Shown here: piece by piece, positions 35,156 through 42,401 of the stretch | Layout of the letters: every line of letters starts with the position of its first letter | Numbering within the stretch: the first letter of the stretch is position 1 | Assembly: GCA_024234815.1 (NCBI GenBank) | Contig: JACKNO010000003.1 | Coordinates: forward strand, 620,001 to 684,000 | Direction: 5' to 3' | Origin: Pseudomonadales bacterium | GTDB taxonomy: Bacteria > Pseudomonadota > Gammaproteobacteria > Pseudomonadales > Halieaceae | Length of the DNA stretch: 64,000 nt | Notes under the pieces: model-generated | Database searches by the model: none | What the model saw: the letters and a program-made list of their open reading frames with translations, nothing else | What the model was told of the DNA's origin: nothing | Made by a program: the position numbers and the translations under genes

Positions 35156-35161
35156 TATAAT
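35156..35161 (+). promoter_or_regulatory. Consensus -10 box (TATAAT) upstream of yaeQ
   Basis: Perfect TATAAT on the plus strand. The candidate -35 region around 35132-35138 is poor. Probably the yaeQ promoter; the leader would be about 135 nt. Confidence 0.35.
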
Positions 35162-35303
35162 GGCGCCGCTCAGCCACCCGGCACCGGCGGCCACAGGCCC
35201 GCCGGCGGCCCCGAATCTTGGACGCAAGGTTTGGAAGCGAGGGACGGCTCAAACCGGGTCAGCCCGGCGCTACTGCTCTTCTCACCAGGAAAACGATACC
35301 GCG

Positions 35304-35846
35304 ATGGCACTGAAACCCACCATATACAAGGCGCAGATTGAACTCGCCGACAGCGATAGCAACCGCTACGAAAGCCTGGGCCTGACCCTGGCGCGGCATC
35401 CGTCGGAAACGATGGAGCGCATGGCCGCCCGCCTGCTGGCCTACTGCCTCAATGCCGCGCGGGGACTGGAGTTTACCCGGGGGCTGTCCACCGCCGACGA
35501 GCCGGACATATGGCTGCACAGCGACAGTGGCGAAATCGAGCACTGGATAGAGGTGGGCCAACCCGAGCACCCACGGCTGCGCAAGGCCTGCGGCCGCGCA
35601 AAACAGGTGAGCCTGTACATCTTCGGCAAGAGCAGCGACACCTGGTGGAAACTCAATGGCGAGGCTGTCTGCGCCCTGCCCCACCTCTACGCCTGGCAGT
35701 TCAGCTGGCCCGAAATAGTCGCCCTTGCCCAGTTGCTGGAGCGCACTTCGCAACTCAGCGTGAGCATCGTGGGTGGAATTACCTACATGGATAATGGCAA
35801 GCACTCTGCCAGCATTGAGCCGCGCCTGCTGCACGCCCCCCAATAA
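35304..35846 (+). CDS. yaeQ: YaeQ family protein
   Basis: A 180-residue cytoplasmic protein beginning MALKPTIYKAQIELADSDSN, the YaeQ family start. It continues with ARHPSETMERMAARLLAYCL, IEVGQPEHPRLRKACGRA and AWQFSWPEIVALAQLL. The fold resembles PD-(D/E)XK nucleases; the function is unknown, and early reports tied YaeQ to suppression of rfaH defects. The start was chosen at the conserved MALKPT rather than an upstream ATG. Confidence 0.93.
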   Translation: MALKPTIYKAQIELADSDSNRYESLGLTLARHPSETMERMAARLLAYCLNAARGLEFTRGLSTADEPDIWLHSDSGEIEHWIEVGQPEHPRLRKACGRAKQVSLYIFGKSSDTWWKLNGEAVCALPHLYAWQFSWPEIVALAQLLERTSQLSVSIVGGITYMDNGKHSASIEPRLLHAPQ

Positions 35847-35943
35847 AGCGACCGCTACGCCTGGACAGGCGGCCAGGTACACAGCCCGCATTGAGGGCCG
35901 ATTTTGGCTAGTGCGGGGGGCCGCGACCGCCTATATTGAAGTC

Positions 35944-37377
35944 ATGCAAAACCCCGACCCTACCGACAATACAATCCAGCCCCCGGACCCTGAGACCTGT
36001 CACCAGGCGCGAATGGCCCGCGACCCCCGCTTTGACGGCGAGTTCTTCCTGGCCGTGCGCACTACCGGCATCTACTGCCGCCCGATTTGTCCCGCGCGGG
36101 CGCCCGCGGAGAAAAATGTGCGCTACTACCACAGCTCGGCACAGGCGGCGAGGGACGGCTATCGCCCCTGCCTGCGCTGCCGGCCAGAATCGGCGCCCGG
36201 AAGCCCGGCCTGGCAGGGCACGACGACCACCGTGCGGCGGGCTCTGCAGCTGATCCATCAGGGCGCGCTCAACGGCGGCAGGCTGGCGGGCCTGGCGGAG
36301 CGCCTGGGGATAGGCGAACGCTACCTGCGCAAGCTGTTCGAAAGTGAACTGGGCGTATCCCCGCAGGCGGTGGCCCTGAACCAGCGCCTGCTCTTCGCCA
36401 GGAAACTGCTGGCCGAAACCCGGATGCCGGTTACCGAGATTGCCTTTGCCGCGGGTTTTGGCAGCGTGCGCCGCTTCAACAGCGCGGTACAGGCGCAGTT
36501 CCGGCAGACGCCGGGAGAATTGCGCCGCAAGCCCGGGCGCACGGACGATGACCGCGGCGGTATTCGGCTGCAACTGCAGTATCGCCCTCCCTACCACTTC
36601 GAAGGTGTGCTCGATTTCTTTACCCGTCACGCCGTTCCCGGCATCGAGGCCGTGGAGGATGGCTGCTACCGGCGCAATCTCTGGCTGGCGGGGCGCCCCG
36701 CCAGCATCAGGGTGCGCCCGGTGCCGGGGCGCAATGCCCTGGAACTGGAACTGCACGCCAGCGATCACAGCATGTTGATGCAGGTGGTTGCCCGGGTGCG
36801 GCGCATGTTCGACCTGGACGCCAACCCGGCAGCGATAGCTGAGCACCTGGAGCGCGACTCTTACCTGGCGCCCCTGCTGCGGACATTTCCGGGCGTTCGC
36901 GCACCCGGCAGCTGGTCGCTGTTTGAGGCAGCCGTGCGGGCGATTGTCGGCCAGCAGGTCAGCACCCTGGCCGCCCGCGGCATCTGCGGACGCCTGGCGG
37001 CGGCGACCAGCGTCGACCAGGCGCACCCGGTGTTCCCGTCGGCCAGTGCGCTGGCAGCCCTGGACGACAGCCACTTTCCCATGCCGGGTAGACGGCGGCA
37101 GACCTTGCGCACCCTCAGCGAACAGTTCAGCAACCGCGAAGAAGAACTGGACCTCGATGCCCTGTCCGCCACTGGCGGCGTGGGACCGTGGACGGTGGCC
37201 ATGGTCGCCATGCGCGGCGCCGGCGACCCCGATGTATTTCCGGTCCGCGACCTGGGCCTGGAACGGGTGTGGCAGGACATTGCCGGGGGCAATACGCCGC
37301 TGCAGGACCGGAGTTTACTCTGGCGCCCCTGGCGCTCTTACGCCGCTAACCTGCTCTGGAGGAGCTACAGTCAATGA
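35944..37377 (+). CDS. Ada-type sensor / AraC HTH / AlkA glycosylase fusion
   Basis: A 477-residue three-part DNA-alkylation repair protein. Residues about 15-85 form the Ada zinc domain with Cys45, Cys49, Cys76 and Cys79, of which one is the methyl-phosphotriester acceptor. Residues about 95-190 are an AraC-type double helix-turn-helix. From about 205 there is an AlkA N-terminal domain, then the HhH-GPD glycosylase with catalytic Asp436 (PVRDLGLERV). The O6-methylguanine methyltransferase half of classic Ada is absent but is supplied by the next gene, which overlaps by 4 bp. It probably senses methylated phosphates, activates itself and ogt, and excises alkylated bases. Confidence 0.92.
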   Translation: MQNPDPTDNTIQPPDPETCHQARMARDPRFDGEFFLAVRTTGIYCRPICPARAPAEKNVRYYHSSAQAARDGYRPCLRCRPESAPGSPAWQGTTTTVRRALQLIHQGALNGGRLAGLAERLGIGERYLRKLFESELGVSPQAVALNQRLLFARKLLAETRMPVTEIAFAAGFGSVRRFNSAVQAQFRQTPGELRRKPGRTDDDRGGIRLQLQYRPPYHFEGVLDFFTRHAVPGIEAVEDGCYRRNLWLAGRPASIRVRPVPGRNALELELHASDHSMLMQVVARVRRMFDLDANPAAIAEHLERDSYLAPLLRTFPGVRAPGSWSLFEAAVRAIVGQQVSTLAARGICGRLAAATSVDQAHPVFPSASALAALDDSHFPMPGRRRQTLRTLSEQFSNREEELDLDALSATGGVGPWTVAMVAMRGAGDPDVFPVRDLGLERVWQDIAGGNTPLQDRSLLWRPWRSYAANLLWRSYSQ

Positions 37378-37865
37378 ACTACCAGTATCTCGACACACCT
37401 ATCGGCACCCTGCGGCTCGTATCCAGCGGGTCCCACCTCACGGCAATCGAGTTTGAAGGCCGCCACGACAATCACGGGCCGGACTCGGAACAGAGCGACA
37501 GCGTACTGCAGAGCGCCACACAACAGCTCAGGCAGTACTTTGCGGGCAGACGCAAGCAGTTCGACCTGCCGCTGGCGGCTGCGGGCACAGACTTCCAGCA
37601 CAAGGTCTGGGATGCATTGGGGGATATTCCCTGGGGCGAGTTGCGCAGTTATGCCGACATCGCCCTGGCTATCGATAAACCCAGCGCGGTGCGGGCAGTG
37701 GGGGCTGCCAATGGGCGCAACCCGCTACCTATCGTGGTGCCCTGTCACCGGGTAATTGGCAGCAACGGTTCACTGACCGGATTTGCCGGGGGACTCGATA
37801 TGAAGCGGCGACTGCTGGAACTTGAAGGATCGCTGGGTGAGCTGCCCTTTGGTGGAACCGGGTAG
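37374..37865 (+). CDS. ogt: Methylated-DNA--[protein]-cysteine S-methyltransferase
   Basis: Suicide repair enzyme for O6-methylguanine and O4-methylthymine. At 163 residues it has the acceptor Cys124 in the motif PIVVPCHRVIGSNG, preceded by SAVRAVGAANGRNP. Its ATG overlaps the stop of the Ada/AlkA fusion, so the two are one adaptive-response unit that together rebuild all activities of Ada plus AlkA. Confidence 0.96.
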   Translation: MNYQYLDTPIGTLRLVSSGSHLTAIEFEGRHDNHGPDSEQSDSVLQSATQQLRQYFAGRRKQFDLPLAAAGTDFQHKVWDALGDIPWGELRSYADIALAIDKPSAVRAVGAANGRNPLPIVVPCHRVIGSNGSLTGFAGGLDMKRRLLELEGSLGELPFGGTG

Positions 37866-37882
37866 GCAGATACCCTGCAAAC

Positions 37883-38116
37883 TCAGGCGTTGAGATCGGG
37901 AATCATATCGTCCTTAAGGCGCTCGATGGCGTCTTTCAGGTGCAATTTTTCTTTCTTGAGGCGCTGCAGCAGTATCTGGTTCTGGTAGGGAAAACCGTGA
38001 AGTTCGGCGATCTTGTGGTCCAGGGCCCGGTGTCTGGACTGCAATCGCAGAAGACGCATGGCGGGCGTCAGCGGCTCATTGGCTGCGTCTTCGCTATTTT
38101 GGGTAAAATCATTCAT
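37883..38116 (-). CDS. YdcH family (DUF465) protein
   Basis: A 77-residue, highly charged helical protein of the DUF465/YdcH family, beginning MNDFTQNSED. The typical block RHRALDHKIAELHGFP is followed by LLQRLKKEKLHLKDAIERL. Function unknown. The longer in-frame version starting at 38260 would add 48 residues of poor-quality sequence and was rejected. Confidence 0.85.
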   Translation of the reverse strand: MNDFTQNSEDAANEPLTPAMRLLRLQSRHRALDHKIAELHGFPYQNQILLQRLKKEKLHLKDAIERLKDDMIPDLNA

Positions 38117-38226
38117 GCCTTGACCAACGTGTACCGCCGCCGTTATGCAACCGAGGTACAACTCTATACCCACAGGGAAGCCATGTACAAGCACTGCCGG
38201 TGCGGTAGGCGGCGGAGCCGCGCAGA

Positions 38227-39090
38227 TCAGGACAGTCGCGCCGCAAGCAGTTCGGGCCACAGTGGATGCGCTGCATCGGCAATCGCGTAAAAATGCGGGC
38301 TCAGCAGGGAGTCGCGAGAATTATATCGCAGGGGCAGGCCGTCCATACCGAGCAGGGCACCGCCGGCGGCCTCCAGCACTGCCTGGCCCGCCGCGGTATC
38401 CCACTCACAGCAGGGGGAAAACCGGGGGTATATATCCCCCTCGCCTCGCGCCAATCGGGCAAATTTGAGCGCACTGCCGCTGTTCAGTCTCTCTACAGGC
38501 CCCCAATGCTCCCGCAGCCAGGCGAGACAACCCTCCAGGGCCTCGTTGTGGTGGCGACGACTGACAAGAACCGCCAGACTCCTGCCGGGCACCAGCGCCC
38601 GCGTCGACAGGACACTGCGCTCCCAGCCTCCTGTCGCAATACCCTGGTACAGATGCGCGGTTGCTCCGGGAATGCCGACACAGGCCGCCCCCTCCAGCGG
38701 GTGGTAGAGCACCCCCAAAACCGGTCGGTGCTTGCTGACCAAAGCGATATTGACCGTGAACTCCCCGGTTCCCGCCAGGAACTCCCTGGTGCCGTCCAGG
38801 GGGTCCACCAGCCAGTAGCGGCTCCAGTGGCGGCGCCCGGCCAACTCGGCCTCGGGCGACTCCTCGGAAAGGACCGGAATCGAGGGGGTCAGCGCCTGCA
38901 AACCGCGCTGTAGCAGGACATGAGACTCGGTATCTGCCAGGGTGAGGGGCGACTCGTCGTCCTTGGTTTCGAAATCACTGGCGGCAACCGAGGAGTAATG
39001 GCGACAAATCAGCTCCCCCGCCTCCCGGCAAAGGTCCAGTAATGGCGCCACGAGCTGGCTCAGCTCCCCCACATCAGTCATCGTTCCCAC
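38227..39090 (-). CDS. cysQ: 3'(2'),5'-bisphosphate nucleotidase CysQ
   Basis: Inositol-monophosphatase-fold enzyme of 287 residues that hydrolyses 3'-phosphoadenosine 5'-phosphate (PAP), the by-product of PAPS-dependent sulfation and sulfate reduction. Metal-binding motifs are SEESPE (near residue 75), VDPLDGTREFL and CCEWDTAAGQAVLEAAGG. ATG at 39090 or three codons later. PAP removal would support the two sulfotransferases encoded 12-16 kb downstream, though they are not one operon. Confidence 0.95.
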   Translation of the reverse strand: MGTMTDVGELSQLVAPLLDLCREAGELICRHYSSVAASDFETKDDESPLTLADTESHVLLQRGLQALTPSIPVLSEESPEAELAGRRHWSRYWLVDPLDGTREFLAGTGEFTVNIALVSKHRPVLGVLYHPLEGAACVGIPGATAHLYQGIATGGWERSVLSTRALVPGRSLAVLVSRRHHNEALEGCLAWLREHWGPVERLNSGSALKFARLARGEGDIYPRFSPCCEWDTAAGQAVLEAAGGALLGMDGLPLRYNSRDSLLSPHFYAIADAAHPLWPELLAARLS

Positions 39091-39197
39091 CAGTTTTCCT
39101 CCGGCGAATCAGACCGCGCACTATAGCACCGCAAATACCGGCGCTGGCGCGCATAACAGAAACTGGCATAATCACCGTACACGAAGAGGCTGGTAAA

Positions 39198-39866
39198 TTG
39201 ATCGACTGGAACGCAATCGACACGGTGCTGCTGGACATGGACGGCACCCTCCTGGATTTGCATTTTGACAACTATTTCTGGATGGATCACCTGCCGCGAC
39301 TGTATGCGGCCAAGCACGGAATCAGCCATCAGGAATCCCTCACCCATTTACAGGAAACATTCCATCGCGGCGAGGGAACACTGCAGTGGTACTGCCTGGA
39401 TCACTGGTCGCAGCACCTGGAAATGGATATTCCCGCGCTGAAGCAGGAAATCCAGCACATGATCCGGCTCCGCCCGTTTGCTATCGAGTTCCTCAGCTGG
39501 CTGCACACCAGCCGCCGCGAAGTACTCCTGGTAACCAACGCCCACCGCAAAACACTGGAAATCAAGATGGCCAACGTCGATATCAGCGGCTGGTTCGACC
39601 AGGTGGTGGTTTCCCACGACCTGCGGGCGGCAAAGGAAGAGCAGGCTTTCTGGCACGGGCTGCAGGCCCTGCATCCATTCGACCCCGCCCGGACCCTGCT
39701 GATTGACGACACCGAGCGGGTGCTGGATTCCGCACGCGACTACGGCATTGCCCACCTGCTGACACTGCTGCAGCCAGACAGCCAGCGGCAGAAACGCCTG
39801 AATACCCGATTCCCGGGCATTCATCATTTCGACGAAATCATGCCCGGGTTGCCCGTCAATGGCTGA
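39198..39866 (+). CDS. yrfG: GMP/IMP nucleotidase, HAD family (YrfG)
   Basis: A 222-residue HAD phosphatase, the same length as E. coli YrfG. HAD motif I is LLDMDGTLLDLHFDNYFW, motif II sits in LLVTNAHRKT, and the later acidic motif is LLIDDTERVLDSA. The start is a TTG at 39198 preceded by AGAGGCTGG; further-upstream extensions are not conserved. It overlaps hslR by 8 bp, the usual yrfG-hslR pair. Confidence 0.93.
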   Translation: MIDWNAIDTVLLDMDGTLLDLHFDNYFWMDHLPRLYAAKHGISHQESLTHLQETFHRGEGTLQWYCLDHWSQHLEMDIPALKQEIQHMIRLRPFAIEFLSWLHTSRREVLLVTNAHRKTLEIKMANVDISGWFDQVVVSHDLRAAKEEQAFWHGLQALHPFDPARTLLIDDTERVLDSARDYGIAHLLTLLQPDSQRQKRLNTRFPGIHHFDEIMPGLPVNG

Positions 39867-40263
39867 CGCAAAGCACACGGGCGAGAAACTGCGGCTGGAC
39901 AAATGGCTCTGGGCGGCGCGGTTTTTCAAGACCCGCAGCCTCGCCAAGGCCGCTATAGAAGGGGGCAAGGTACAGCTGGCGGGGCAGCGGGTGAAGGTAT
40001 CGCGCGAGATCGCCGCCGGCGATATCCTGCATATTCGCCAGGGTTGGGATCAGCGGGTGGTAGTCGTCCGGGCGCTGAGTGACCAGCGCCGCGGAGCGGC
40101 CGAAGCGCAACTGCTGTACGAGGAGACGGAAGCGAGTGTTGCCAGGCGCGAAGAGGAATCAGCTGCCCGCAAGGCTGCCGGTGGCATGATAGACCGCCCG
40201 GCAACGCGACCAAGCAAGAAGCAGCGCCGCCAGATTCACCGATTCAAGGATTCCTCGACCTGA
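39859..40263 (+). CDS. hslR: Ribosome-associated heat shock protein Hsp15
   Basis: A 134-residue S4-domain RNA-binding protein that recognises stalled 50S subunits carrying peptidyl-tRNA. The S4 motif LRLDKWLWAARFFKTRSLAK is at residues 11-30. A basic C-terminal tail follows (KKQRRQIHRFK). Its last 28 bp overlap the 3' end of the convergent diguanylate cyclase gene. Confidence 0.94.
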   Translation: MADAKHTGEKLRLDKWLWAARFFKTRSLAKAAIEGGKVQLAGQRVKVSREIAAGDILHIRQGWDQRVVVVRALSDQRRGAAEAQLLYEETEASVARREEESAARKAAGGMIDRPATRPSKKQRRQIHRFKDSST

Positions 40264-41468
40264 ACCGGCGAGTCGAACACAATAGCATTTCGACCCTTTC
40301 CCTTCGCCAGGTACAACGCGGTATCCGCCCGCTTTACCAGCTCATCCGGATTCATGTCGGTGCCGGGCACAACACTGGCAAGGCCCTGGCTGATGGTAAT
40401 ATGATCAGCCACCTCCGACTTTGCATGTGGGATATTTTCATCGACCACGAGCTGTTTCAGCCGCTTTGCAGTGCGCAAGGCGGATGACCGGGAGGCGCCG
40501 GGCAGTATCAGGATGAACTCCTCCCCGCCATAACGTCCCACCATTTCGCCGGCCCGGTTGCTGGCGCGACGCATGAGTTCCGCCAGACGCTTGAGAACGA
40601 TATCACCCGCCGGGTGGCCATAGTTGTCGTTGTAATTCTTGAAGTAATCCACATCCACGAGGATGACAGCGATACTGATACCGGTGCGCCGGGCGCGATT
40701 AATTTCATCCTGGAGTACCGTGTTGATCATACGGCGGTTGCCGAGGCCAGTGAGATCATCGATATTCGCAAGATCCGTCAATTGGCGGCGAGCATCGCGC
40801 AGTTCGCGGTTGCGTTCCCGCAGTGAACCGGTGAGCTCGGAAAGCTCCCTGGTAATGCTCTCGCGCTCCCAGTTAAGGGAGACCATGTTGCGAAACGACT
40901 GGTACACCCGGTCGCTCAGGGATACCAACAGGGCGCAAAAAGCCAGCAACATAAAGCCAATCAGGAAGTTGTAGGTGTGATCCCAGTAATGCACCAGGGT
41001 CCACCATGCGATAGGCCACAGCGAAGTAAATACATAGACCAGGAAATACTCGCGAATGACGATCGAATAGCCCATGGAAAAGATCGTTATCATCACGATC
41101 AGCAGTAAAAACATATACTGCATGGTAATGGGCACCCGGCTGGCGGCGTAGATATAGGCAGCTGACCATATCGCACCGGCAATAGCGGTGCCGATAATCA
41201 ACTGCCAGTAAACACGCCGTGGGTTGCTCTGGTAGCGGCGGTCCGCGAGGGCATTACTGATATACAGCTGGTGCAACAACAGGAAGACGAGACAGGCCGA
41301 CGCCCACGCCAGCATTACCACAGGCGACAGGTACTGCCAGAACACCAGCAATGTGGACACGACGCCGATCAGCTGCGAAATCAACGTGGCAACACGCCCG
41401 TTTTGCATCAGCGTTTCAAGCTGAATGAAAAGCAGTTCGTCCTCTGGAATATGGCGCTGATAGATCAT
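40236..41468 (-). CDS. Membrane diguanylate cyclase (GGDEF)
   Basis: A 410-residue protein with about six hydrophobic segments (28-45, 50-70, 90-110, 118-136, 141-160, 168-186), a coiled linker (about 200-232) and a C-terminal GGDEF domain. The active-site motif is GGEEF (314-318), with ANIDDLTGLGNRRMI at the domain start, so c-di-GMP synthesis is expected. The inhibitory I-site position reads RAGE instead of RxxD, so product inhibition may be weakened. The membrane part is not one I can assign to a named sensor family. The gene ends inside convergent hslR. Confidence 0.9.
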   Translation of the reverse strand: MIYQRHIPEDELLFIQLETLMQNGRVATLISQLIGVVSTLLVFWQYLSPVVMLAWASACLVFLLLHQLYISNALADRRYQSNPRRVYWQLIIGTAIAGAIWSAAYIYAASRVPITMQYMFLLLIVMITIFSMGYSIVIREYFLVYVFTSLWPIAWWTLVHYWDHTYNFLIGFMLLAFCALLVSLSDRVYQSFRNMVSLNWERESITRELSELTGSLRERNRELRDARRQLTDLANIDDLTGLGNRRMINTVLQDEINRARRTGISIAVILVDVDYFKNYNDNYGHPAGDIVLKRLAELMRRASNRAGEMVGRYGGEEFILILPGASRSSALRTAKRLKQLVVDENIPHAKSEVADHITISQGLASVVPGTDMNPDELVKRADTALYLAKGKGRNAIVFDSPVQVEESLNR

Positions 41469-41614
41469 GCCCGAATCCTACACCCAAGCAGGCGCCAAGA
41501 TAAGCTTTGGCGGCAAAGCTGCGAACCCCATCACAGGGGCGCTAAGTGGAACGTTGCCAGTCACATCCGTTTGCGACACACTGCAAGGACACTACAAGAA
41601 TCAGGCCCCGGGGC

Positions 41615-42337
41615 ATGTACTCCTGGAACACCATCCGAACAGTTTTCGCCGTACTGCTGATTATTCCGGTTCTCCACCTGGCACTGTTGCTGTCAAAAGA
41701 GGTGGCGGCGACCCTCAATACTTCGCCGACTGCCTGGGCGGACGAGGTTAACGCCTACACCCGGGCCTACCAGTCCATCGAACTCCCCGAGAAACCCGTG
41801 GTCGTGATCGGTGGTCGCAGGGTCAAGTTGTGGTCGGGGCTGGAAAACCTGCTGAGCCCAAGACCGGTTCTGATGCTGGGCCTCGGTAATGCAACCGTAG
41901 ATGACCTGATCTACTACCACACAGAGCTCGTTGGCCACTTCCAGCCCGCTGCCGTGGTCCTGTTCCCGGGCAACAGTGAGTTCCATATTCGCGACAACAA
42001 GTCCGCGGAGCAACTGGTGGCCTCCATTGCCAGGCTGGTGGACCTTGATCAATCCTATGGCATTCCCCGGCGGTACTATATTTTCTCCCCCATTAAATCA
42101 CCGCTCTACCCGGGCGACTTCGCGAAGATCGATGAGGCAAACCGGCTGCTGGCGGACTGGGCGCTGAATCAGCCCCAGGTCAGCCTGCTGGACGCCAACC
42201 GTTTGCTCGCCCTCAGGAACGGCAGCCCAAATCCGGACTTTTTCCGAATGGATGGGAGCAACCTCAACGAACAGGGCTACCTGCGGGTGTCCGTAATGCT
42301 GCAAAACCTCCTGGAGCAGGACGAAGCCGGGCCATAG
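41615..42337 (+). CDS. Membrane-anchored SGNH-hydrolase-like protein
   Basis: A 240-residue protein with one N-terminal transmembrane or signal segment (about residues 6-24) and an extracytoplasmic domain resembling SGNH/GDSL hydrolases. It shows VVVIGGRRVKLW where block I would be, LGNATVDDLIYY, VVLFPGNSEFH, and DGSNLNEQGY at block V. The usual block I Ser and block V His are not in place (GGR and D-x-x-N), so hydrolase activity is doubtful. Related membrane-anchored SGNH-like proteins modify surface polysaccharides. It lies 64 bp upstream of dxs on the same strand. Confidence 0.6.
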   Translation: MYSWNTIRTVFAVLLIIPVLHLALLLSKEVAATLNTSPTAWADEVNAYTRAYQSIELPEKPVVVIGGRRVKLWSGLENLLSPRPVLMLGLGNATVDDLIYYHTELVGHFQPAAVVLFPGNSEFHIRDNKSAEQLVASIARLVDLDQSYGIPRRYYIFSPIKSPLYPGDFAKIDEANRLLADWALNQPQVSLLDANRLLALRNGSPNPDFFRMDGSNLNEQGYLRVSVMLQNLLEQDEAGP

Positions 42338-42401
42338 ACAAGCGCCAGACAACGCACTCTAGTGGACTACATTTGGCCCATTATGCGCTAGAATCGCGCT
42401 T

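Larger units (their letters stand above)
34926..35303. other. 378-bp divergent gap between amidohydrolase gene and yaeQ
   Basis: No coding signal or RNA gene recognised. It contains a 14-bp tandem repeat (34978-35009) and a consensus TATAAT (35156-35161) probably serving yaeQ with a leader of about 135 nt. The remaining GC-rich stretch shows nothing else identifiable. Confidence 0.6.
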
